Shown here: in pieces, positions 9,135 to 15,500 of the stretch
How the letters are laid out: each line of letters starts with the position of its first letter
Numbering within the stretch: the stretch's first letter is position 1
The notes under the pieces: model-generated
The model's input: the letters and a program-made list of their open reading frames with translations, nothing else
Told to the model about the DNA's origin: nothing
Database searches by the model: none
Position numbers and translations under genes: made by a program
Source: an uncultured Bacteroidales bacterium
Lineage (GTDB): Bacteria; Bacteroidota; Bacteroidia; Bacteroidales; Paludibacteraceae
Assembly: GCA_937910305.1 (NCBI GenBank)
Contig: CALEPS010000123.1
Location: 1-31,055, forward strand
Direction of reading: 5' to 3'
Length of the DNA: 31,055 bases

Positions 9135-9166
9135 CAAAGGTACAACTTTTTTCGCAAATACGCAAA
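9135..9166 (-). promoter_or_regulatory. Bacteroidota-type promoter for the DUF4421-like gene
   Basis: On the minus strand, TTTG (9166-9163), a 20-bp spacer and TACCTTTG (9142-9135) match the -33/-7 elements of the main Bacteroidota sigma factor. The predicted leader of roughly 180 nt reaches the ATG at 8945 and contains the CTAG array. Confidence 0.75.
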
Positions 9167-9189
9167 TTATTTTGCACGCAAGCATGATT

Positions 9190-9540
9190 TGACCGGTCGA
9201 TAACCACTCACCGCCGACTCGGGAACGTGAGCATCACGGGACCATCTCCTGACCATCACGCAATCACCATAGGACGACGTCGGCCTCACGCCGGCCTCAC
9301 GTCTGCCCCACGCCGGCATAATATCTGCTGAATAACATAATTATGGCTGTTTTGCAAACTGAATATAGCAGAAATGGCGAAAATTCGTCAAAAAGTGTTG
9401 ATTTTTACACACACGTGTCGTAGAAATGTTGTAATTTTGCATCCGGTTTTATATTTATATAAATAGAAAAGCCTACAAGCCCATTTATTATTAGGAAATA
9501 CACAATATATAGCCCCGGCTCAGGGCGTAAAAACAGAAGC
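9190..9540. other. Non-coding stretch with degenerate 11-bp periodicity
   Basis: No convincing gene. 9281-9313 holds three 11-bp units (CGGCCTCACGC, CGGCCTCACGT, CTGCCCCACGC), and the same 11-bp spacing of CATC/TCAC words can be followed back to about 9231. A TAATTTTG box at 9432-9439 lacks a well-placed -33 element. The rest, to the leader at 9543, is A/T-rich with nothing recognisable. Confidence 0.6.
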
Positions 9541-9542
9541 CC

Positions 9543-9642
9543 AAAGATCTTTGACATATTGTACTTCTATTGAGAAAATGCATTTTTTTCAACGAAAAAG
9601 TGGAGAAAAGCTTGCGTATGTGAAAAATTTGTTGTAATTTTG
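9543..9642 (+). promoter_or_regulatory. Leader and promoter of toxin-antitoxin operon 1
   Basis: AAAGATCTTTGACATATTG (9543-9561), then AAAATGCA (9575-9582), then a Bacteroidota promoter: TTG at 9612-9614, 20-bp spacer, TAATTTTG at 9635-9642. The same three elements in the same order precede operons 2 and 3. Transcription should start a few bases past 9642, which rules out the in-frame TTG at 9640 as a start. Confidence 0.75.
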
Positions 9643-9669
9643 CAGCAGATTTCAAAAGAAAGCAAGTTT

Positions 9670-10035
9670 ATGATAGCCACATTAGCTGAAATACAGAAGT
9701 TCTTAAACGATTTTCACCAGAAAGTAGAGGTGTTCGACATCTTCTTTATGGATGACCGAGAGAAGAACTTAAGTGCCATTGACGATTTGGGCATTATCCG
9801 TGGTGTGCGTAAGGAGGTAATTAAATCACTTACTGTGGATGATTATTCCGAAGGACCCATTAAGAACATTCTCAATGCTTGGGGCGACTTATGGGTGTTC
9901 GGGAAAGATGTGGAAGGCAAGGAAGTGTATATCAAAATCAGTTACGGTATGCCTAACCGTCGAGCCATCTGTATCTCATTCCATTTGGCTGAATATCCAA
10001 TGAATTATCCGTATAAGAAAGGAGGTAAGTCATGA
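9670..10035 (+). CDS. Type II toxin, MqsR-like
   Basis: 121 residues from ATG 9670; an in-frame TTG at 9640 overlaps the -7 box and is rejected. The C-terminal half (VEGKEVYIKIS, RRAICISFHLAEYP) resembles the beta-sheet core of MqsR/RelE-fold mRNA interferases (compare VYLKI and VSF in E. coli MqsR), and the segment SLTVDDYSEGP plus WVFGKDV fits Bacteroidota members of that family. Length slightly exceeds the ~98 residues of E. coli MqsR. It is toxin-first, overlapping the antitoxin by ATGA, as in mqsRA. It should cleave mRNA when unpaired. Family assignment is from motif memory, so moderate; the toxin role is supported by the partner's DNA-binding domain. Confidence 0.62.
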   Translation: MIATLAEIQKFLNDFHQKVEVFDIFFMDDREKNLSAIDDLGIIRGVRKEVIKSLTVDDYSEGPIKNILNAWGDLWVFGKDVEGKEVYIKISYGMPNRRAICISFHLAEYPMNYPYKKGGKS

Positions 10036-10577
10036 TGAAACAAGTAATAGATAGTCCTTTTAGCGAGGGGAAAGCGCACCTGCAACGTCAGATGGAAACC
10101 ATGGAGTATCGCGGTGAAATGTACACCTATGAGCACGTCAATTATCGATGTGATGAAACAGGGTTGGAATTCACCACCGACGATATGGATTTTGATAACC
10201 TTGAGCGGGTTTATGTGCAGTATCGCGCGAAATATAATATCCCTTCACCTGCAGAGTTGACGCAAATGCGAGAGCGATATGGGTTGTCGGCAATTAAGAT
10301 GGCGCAGATTCTTGGATTGGGAGTGAATCAGTATTCCAAGTATGAGCAAGGTGAGATGCCGAGTGAGTCTATTGGTAAGATGCTACGTTCTATCCAGACA
10401 CCGGCAGTGTTTATGGAGTATATTGGGGATGCCAAGAACCAATTCAGTGAAGAGGAATACAAAAAGATATGTGCGAAAGTGCAGAAGTCGTTCTTGAAGA
10501 TTATCAAGTCGAAGCCTGACTTGTCCTGGTTCTGGGAATTGTTTTCTCCGCGTGGATTAGATCGCGTAGCTTTGTAG
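10032..10577 (+). CDS. Antitoxin with XRE-type HTH domain, MqsA-like
   Basis: 181 residues. The N-terminal part (about 1-65) contains YRGEMYTYEHVNYRCDETGLEF, like the first domain of MqsA/YgiT- or SocA-type antitoxins but with a single Cys, so no CxxC zinc site. Residues about 72-122 are a helix-turn-helix (TQMRERYGLSAIKMAQILG, NQYSKYEQGEMPS) of XRE type. The last 60 residues are helical. It should neutralise the preceding toxin and repress the operon. GGAGGT at 10021-10026, inside the toxin's last codons, is a strong ribosome site; the second ATG (10035) is spaced as well as the first. The start overlaps the toxin stop (ATGA), suggesting translational coupling. Confidence 0.72.
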   Translation: MMKQVIDSPFSEGKAHLQRQMETMEYRGEMYTYEHVNYRCDETGLEFTTDDMDFDNLERVYVQYRAKYNIPSPAELTQMRERYGLSAIKMAQILGLGVNQYSKYEQGEMPSESIGKMLRSIQTPAVFMEYIGDAKNQFSEEEYKKICAKVQKSFLKIIKSKPDLSWFWELFSPRGLDRVAL

Positions 10578-10602
10578 CACTTGCATGACATCATTTTCTC
10601 AG

Positions 10603-10634
10603 TAGGAGCAACGGCTTTCCGTCGCTCCTATTTG
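10603..10634 (+). terminator. Probable terminator of toxin-antitoxin operon 1
   Basis: Arms TAGGAGC (10603-10609) and GCTCCTA (10624-10630), extended by ACGG/CCGT across one mismatch, loop CTTT, followed by TTTG. It lies 26 bp after the antitoxin stop. Confidence 0.6.
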
Positions 10635-10685
10635 TGTATGGAGGTACATGATTGTCAATACTTTTTGTTAATACCCCAATAAGGG

Positions 10686-10779
10686 TTTAGTAAGACTTTA
10701 GTAAGACTTTCTTCCCTTGCGTCGAATTGTATTCGACAAAAATAAAATCATTGTCCATAATCGTCGGATCCCATCCGAC
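10686..10779. repeat. 11-bp direct repeat and two matching hairpins
   Basis: TTTAGTAAGAC occurs twice back to back (10686-10707). Then come two 7-bp-stem, 3-nt-loop hairpins: GTCGAAT-TGT-ATTCGAC (10721-10737) and GTCGGAT-CCC-ATCCGAC (10763-10779). The stems differ at one pair that changes on both arms. Neither has a following U-run on the plus strand. Confidence 0.7.
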
Positions 10780-10811
10780 ACCAAATAGAATAACATAAAA
10801 CACAAAATATC

Positions 10812-10889
10812 ATGACACACTTTAACTTAAATCGAATGCTGCTTGGATGCAGCGCGTTGGGGCAATGAGCATCGGACAGATGTGGGGAT
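10812..10889 (+). pseudogene. Stub of a surface-protein gene: decayed 5' end with signal-peptide sequence
   Basis: ATG at 10812 starts MTHFNLNRMLLGCSALGQ and stops. One frame over, MSIGQMWG then a stop is encoded (10865-10891). The DNA around 10854-10888 closely matches the giant gene's signal-peptide end (12793-12829), including TCGGACAGATGTGGGGA. The A-rich stretch before the ATG also recalls the region before 12545. Best read as the frameshifted, truncated head of a paralog of the giant surface gene; everything after the cleavage site is gone. Confidence 0.65.
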
Positions 10890-10942
10890 GAAAAAGATTA
10901 TAGTGCGCTATTATTCAGCACTAAAAAAAACGAATAAGTGCC

Positions 10943-11064
10943 CTTTGACATATTGGATTTACCGCAAAAATGCAGAAAATTCATAGAATAATCGTGCAAA
11001 GCTAAGAAATCAGAACGATTTTTGCAGAATTATTTGCACATGTCAGAAAAAAGCTGTACCTTTG
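10943..11064 (+). promoter_or_regulatory. Leader and promoter of toxin-antitoxin operon 2
   Basis: CTTTGACATATTG (10943-10955), AAAATGCA (10967-10974), then TTTG (11033-11036), a 20-bp spacer and TACCTTTG (11057-11064). Same element order as the leaders of operons 1 and 3. The in-frame TTG at 11062 lies in the -7 box, so ATG 11092 is the start. Confidence 0.75.
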
Positions 11065-11091
11065 CGTCATAAAACGCAAAACAACAGAAAC

Positions 11092-11343
11092 ATGGAAACA
11101 ACCCAACCGACATTCAATCAGGTATTTGACATGGCTTGCATGTTATCTCGTACTGAGCAAAGACGATTAGTTAATCGTATAGTGGGCGTGCTTCTTGAGG
11201 ACGAAGATGGTTTTCTGCGCCAACGTAGAGAACATATTTCTGAATCTGAGCAACAGATAGCAGCAGGAAAGGTCTATTCGGAAGAGGAATCGGACAAGAT
11301 GATAGAGGATATCTTTAATGAATTATCTACTATCGCAGCATGA
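11092..11343 (+). CDS. Antitoxin partner of RelE/ParE-type toxin
   Basis: 83 residues (METTQPTFNQVFDMACML...). Predicted mainly helical with an acidic, helix-prone C-terminus (SEEESDKMIEDIFNEL), typical of small antitoxins that wrap a RelE/ParE toxin. LSRTEQRRLVNRIVGVLLEDE recalls the 'addiction module component' family, but I would not fix the family. No clear DNA-binding fold was seen. The stop overlaps the toxin ATG by ATGA (11340-11343), so the two are probably translated together from the promoter at 11033-11064. Confidence 0.7.
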   Translation: METTQPTFNQVFDMACMLSRTEQRRLVNRIVGVLLEDEDGFLRQRREHISESEQQIAAGKVYSEEESDKMIEDIFNELSTIAA

Positions 11344-11648
11344 AGGTTATTCGTACCGAGAGAGCTATCGAAGGCATTCGTAGCGTAGCCGGATATATCG
11401 CCCGTACTTTTGGTAGACAGGCGTTGCTGGAATTTCAGGCGCGTTTGCAGGAATGTACAAAATTGATTAAAGAAAATCCCGGAATAGGAAGTGTAGATTG
11501 GGATGTTTCTACTCAGGAAAAGCAATATTTAACGATTCTCATTTATAGACGTAGTTGGATGGTGTATCGTGTTGAGGGTGAGATAATCTATATAGTGGAT
11601 TTTTATGATACACGAAAATCTAATCCTTCGAATGAAAGATACGAATAA
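11340..11648 (+). CDS. RelE/ParE-family toxin
   Basis: 102 residues. It starts with a strand and an Arg-rich helix (MKVIRTERAIEGIRSVAGYIARTFG), then a second helix (ALLEFQARLQECTKLIKENPGIG) and a beta-sheet core (YLTILIYRRSWMVYRVEGEI, IYIVDFYDTRKSNP), the usual order of the RelE/ParE fold. The end 'YIVDFYDTRK' is typical of Bacteroidota members. Whether it is a ribosome-dependent mRNase (RelE) or a gyrase poison (ParE) cannot be told from the sequence. It overlaps its antitoxin by 4 bp and is followed 28 bp later by a strong terminator. Confidence 0.82.
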   Translation: MKVIRTERAIEGIRSVAGYIARTFGRQALLEFQARLQECTKLIKENPGIGSVDWDVSTQEKQYLTILIYRRSWMVYRVEGEIIYIVDFYDTRKSNPSNERYE

Positions 11649-11676
11649 GTCTAATTGAGATATACAAAATTACTAC

Positions 11677-11713
11677 AAAGCGGTAAATTCAATAGCGATT
11701 TACCGCTTTTTTT
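11677..11713 (+). terminator. Rho-independent terminator of toxin-antitoxin operon 2
   Basis: A perfect 12-bp stem (AAAGCGGTAAAT, 11677-11688; ATTTACCGCTTT, 11698-11709), 9-nt loop, followed by more T. It runs straight into the signal-peptide stub at 11706-11756. Confidence 0.92.
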
Positions 11714-11756
11714 GTGCGTTTTGGTGCTGAGCGTCGGACAGGCGTGGGGAGCGTGA
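11706..11756 (+). pseudogene. Stub of a surface-protein gene: signal-peptide remnant
   Basis: One frame reads LFLCVLVLSVGQAWGA then TGA, against LILCVLVMSVGQMWGETA in the giant protein. The DNA match covers about 40 bp with few changes (11712-11750 against 12791-12829). There is no start codon of its own, since the stub abuts the terminator, and nothing of the mature protein remains. Confidence 0.75.
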
Positions 11757-11810
11757 GAGTTTAGGATTTAGAGATTCAGTACTCCTATCCGGTACTATAA
11801 AATGGATAGA

Positions 11811-11887
11811 AAAGATCTTTGACATAGTGAAAAAGACTAAAAAATGCAGGCAACTCTTGCATATGTCGTAAAAAAGTCGTACCTTTG
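11811..11887 (+). promoter_or_regulatory. Leader and promoter of toxin-antitoxin operon 3
   Basis: AAAGATCTTTGACATAGTG (11811-11829), AAAATGCA (11841-11848), then TTG (11857-11859), a 20-bp spacer and TACCTTTG (11880-11887). The first 16 bases are identical to those of leader 1. Confidence 0.78.
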
Positions 11888-11918
11888 CAGCGTCAAAGGT
11901 AACTAAACAATAAGAATT

Positions 11919-12128
11919 ATGGCAACTTATGCATTAACAATCAATGAGCGTAGCAATAGCGGAAAGGCTCTTCTGAAATATTTGGAGGCGCTAAATTTAG
12001 ATTTGCAAGTCATCCCGAAAGTACGCATGCGCAAAAGTAGTTACGAGCGTTCGATGGATGATATTAAGCATGGCCGCATCGAGAAATTCGCTTCGGCAGA
12101 TGAGATGTGTAAATCATTAGGCATTTAA
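11919..12128 (+). CDS. Antitoxin partner of YafQ-type toxin
   Basis: 69 residues (MATYALTINERSNSGKALLKYL...). A short N-terminal strand and helix are followed by a basic middle (VIPKVRMRKSSYERS) and a helical C-terminus ending in a KFASADEMCKSLGI-type tail often found in antitoxins of RelE/YafQ toxins in Bacteroidota. It should bind the YafQ-like toxin and probably the promoter at 11857-11887. It ends 3 bp before the toxin start, and no other gene lies between it and its promoter. Role is judged mainly from position and size. Confidence 0.75.
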   Translation: MATYALTINERSNSGKALLKYLEALNLDLQVIPKVRMRKSSYERSMDDIKHGRIEKFASADEMCKSLGI

Positions 12129-12131
12129 GCT

Positions 12132-12404
12132 ATGTATAGCGTCCAATTGACCAAGGCTTTCCGCAAAGATGTGGAACGCTGCAAGAAGCGCGGTTACGAC
12201 ATGCAACTGTTAAATAAGGCAATTCACCTGTTGGAAAAAGATGGGTGTCTGCCTTCGGTTTATAAGCCTCATAAGCTGTCCGGTGACTATGCAGGTTCGT
12301 GGGAAGCACATATCAAGGGGAACTGGTTGTTACTTTGGCAGCAGAATGACACAGAGTTAATACTTCTCTTTACGGGTACAGGTACACACTCTGATATTTT
12401 CTAA
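12132..12404 (+). CDS. YafQ-family mRNA interferase toxin
   Basis: 90 residues, close to the 92 of E. coli YafQ. Features: KAFRKDVERCKKRG (first helix), KPHKLSGDYAGSWEAH (His equivalent to YafQ His50 and His63), GNWLLLWQ, and the end TGTHSDIF (equivalent to His87 and Phe91). The Asp of the family's 'PDW' motif (Asp67 in E. coli) is Asn here (GNW). Known members cleave mRNA at the ribosome. Operon: antitoxin first, 3-bp gap, then a hairpin 26 bp after the stop. Identity is good; full activity is uncertain because of the Asp-to-Asn change. Confidence 0.87.
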   Translation: MYSVQLTKAFRKDVERCKKRGYDMQLLNKAIHLLEKDGCLPSVYKPHKLSGDYAGSWEAHIKGNWLLLWQQNDTELILLFTGTGTHSDIF

Positions 12405-12430
12405 TATCCCTGCAATTATAAATTTTTCAG

Positions 12431-12468
12431 TCTGACATGGAACTAAAGTTTCGTGTCAGATTAGTTTA
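12431..12468 (+). terminator. Probable terminator of toxin-antitoxin operon 3
   Basis: Arms TCTGACATGGAACT (12431-12444) and AGTTTCGTGTCAGA (12447-12460) pair over 14 positions with two G-T pairs, followed by TTAGTTTA. It separates the toxin operon from the giant gene; no TAnnTTTG promoter was found between here and 12545. Confidence 0.72.
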
Positions 12469-12544
12469 TGGTCTTTTTCATGGTCAAAAAAAGGAACAAT
12501 ATATAATAACTAACTAACGAATAATCATAAAAACACCAAATACA

Positions 12545-15500
12545 ATGAAAAACTATTTACAAGTTAATCGAGCCCTTGCGGCGGAGAAAAACTTCAACTT
12601 TTTATCTAATCTTTATGCGAAGGTGCTCCAAAATGCAGGGGGGGGGGCTTCGCAATACTGCGTATCGCAATCTGAAGGTGCGCAAGGTAAAAACTTGGAT
12701 GAAAAAGCGCAATTGAGTCCGAGTTGCCCCTTACTTGCCTCTTACTTGCCTCTTACTTGCCCCTTACAACTCCGTCGCATTGCGCTTATCTTGTGCGTTT
12801 TGGTGATGAGTGTCGGACAGATGTGGGGAGAAACGGCCACCAGTGCAGTAGCTGGAACATATTCGGTAGTATACTCATCATCTCCTATTGGTGGAGAAAA
12901 GAAATTCAAAGAAATTGCGACTAATGCTGTTTATCTTTATAGAAATTCTTCGTGGAGTTATTCGAATAACAATGGAGTTAAAGCAACATCGGGTAATAAT
13001 TCGGGAATAGTATTTTATATATCATCTCCTATGAGCCTTTCTGCTACAATCTCTCAAAAAGCAACAACAGCAGAAACGGTAACAGTGTATGTAAAATCTG
13101 TATCTAGTGCTTTTTTTCAAGAATTAGTAGATGGTTCAGATAATAATACAACCGCCTCTACAAACCCGGAACTAGGGGATGTCGGTTCTTTTACAATTGC
13201 AGGGTCTACAACAATTCAAACATATACAGATTCGTATGCTTCAGCGTTATCTGCGGGTTATTATTATGTATATGCTACAAGTTCGGCTTCTTCAGTAAAT
13301 ACCTATCTTCAATCAATTACACTAGCAACTTCTTCCTGGAAACTGAAAGGCGATTTTGATAGTTGGGGCGATGGATATGCAATGAGCGGAAGCGGAACGG
13401 TTAGTGTTACACGTACATTGCCGGCTAATAGTCGTTATGAGTTTAAATTCCACGATGGAACGAGTTACTATGGTAATACAGGTGCTATAGTCCATTCGAT
13501 TAGTGGCTGGGAATACGAAACGGGTAAAGATAACGGAATTCTTTATACTGGTCCGGCGGGAGATTACACTTTCAGCATCAATACTTCAACCCATGTGGCA
13601 AGTATTACTTATCCGGATGTAGATCATCCGAATTCCAATTATATATACATCAAAAAAGGAGCAGGCTGGAGTGATGCTCGTCTTTATAACTGGGAAGAAG
13701 GTAGTTCAAGTACAATGTCGGATTGGGACGGAAGTCCTATTCTTGCAACAACCACTATATGCGGTACGGAATATTGGTATGGTGCTGCCTATTGGAATAA
13801 ATTGAAATTCCGCGATGGAGGAAGCAATCAATCCAATGAATTGTCCTTCGATAAAGATGCCACAGGAGGCGGTGGTGGCAAATATCTGGATGAAACGACG
13901 CATGCAAGCACATGGTCCAATTTTGCCTTATACACTATCACCTTTGCAGGCAATGGAAATACCGGTGGAACGATGGATGCTATAGCAGGGCTTTGCCCGG
14001 GAGATGATCCGGTGCTACCTGCAAATACATTTGAGAAGACAGGTTATGATTTTGCTAGTTGGACAGCTTCGGCATCTGTCAAGGTAGGCGGTTCTTCCGT
14101 GACTACTGGCATTGCAGATGAAGCAACGATCCAAGATGTGGCAGCAAATGTTACTCTCACCGCTCAATGGACACCGATATCGGTTAGTTCGATTACGGTT
14201 AGTCCGTCAAGTAAGAAATTAGATGTAGCCGGAACACAACAGTTATCAGTTGAGGTGTTGCCTGTAACGGCCTTGGATAAGGAGGTTACTTGGACTACCA
14301 GCAACGGTTCTATTGCAACGGTAAGCAGCACAGGTTTGGTTACTGCTGTGGCTCCGGGTTCTTGTACTATTACCGCTACGGCTCATGACGGAAGTGGTGT
14401 AACAGGAACGTGTAGCATAACGGTGAATAAGATTACTCCGACGACATATAACTTCTCTGCGGATAAGACGATTCAATGTGGAGAAGATGATATAACTTTT
14501 ACCTTAGCAGGAAGTCAAGTTGGAGCGACATATTATATTACTAAAAAATCCGATGGGTCTACAACAATAGGCGAAAGCAAAGCGGGAAATGGGTCGTCAA
14601 TCAGTTTTACTGTTGCCGACGCTAAATCGGGTGATTATTATTGTTATACTTCCGAGACGTCCACCTTTGAAAAGTATAAGGTTTCAAAGAGTAAAGTAAC
14701 CATTTCTGCCGGAACCGCTACTTCTATTACAACTCAGCCGACGAATCAGGAAGTGACGGTAGGCGAGGAGGCAACACTGACGGTTGTTGCTGCCGGAACG
14801 AGTTTGAGTTATCAATGGAAAGAGAGTGCAACCGAAGGCGGTACTTATAGCGATGTGGCTTCGGATGGTACGAGTTCTTCATATAGCGTAACTCCTGATG
14901 CAGCTGGCACCAAATGGTTTAAGTGCGAAGTAACTGGTACTTGCGGAACGGTAACCACTGAAGCACGCAAGATCGTTGCAACCGCGGCTAAAATCACTCC
15001 GACTGTGACTTGGACGACTGTGCCGAGTACCGTTTACAAGGGAGGTAAATATGCTATTGAGGTATCTACCAATACTGACGCTTCGTTAGTAGCAGGCAGC
15101 CTGACTTGCACTAACGGAACACTGAGCGGTGTGGCTGTTTCGGATGGCGTATTTACCGGTTATCTGGAGATAGCCACTAACGCTTCTTCCGCTCCGACAC
15201 TGACGTTGACCACTTCTGCCGGTTCTACTTATGCCGCCAAAACGGAAACGAATGATGACATCGAATTAGGTAGCTGTGAAGGAGGTGGTGGCTCAACCAT
15301 TTATAGTTATACCATAACGAGTACTTCTAATGTCACAGGTGGCTCTGCAACAGGAGGTTCTGTAGATATTAACGGATTGGATGACGGTGCTACAGCTATT
15401 GATGAAGTAGATTACTATAAAATTGGTGGGGATTTTTCGCTATCGAAAAGGTATATAAAGATAACATTATCTGGTACGACACTTGCTGCGGGAGATGTAA

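Noticed and set aside
8993..9187. Small plus-strand ORF of 64 codons
   Set aside because: Starts in the CTAG array and runs antisense through the barrel gene's promoter; no homology recognised.
9432..9439. TAATTTTG box as a further promoter
   Set aside because: No TTG or TTTG at 19-22 bp upstream; the promoter at 9612-9642 explains the downstream gene better.
9640..9669. TTG start for the MqsR-like toxin
   Set aside because: It lies within the TAATTTTG -7 box, upstream of the expected transcription start; ATG 9670 is used instead. The same reasoning moves the operon 2 antitoxin start from 11062 to 11092.
12545..12640. Extended signal peptide of the autotransporter (ESPR) type
   Set aside because: The ~77-residue extension lacks the conserved ESPR pattern, and the C-terminus is not an autotransporter barrel.
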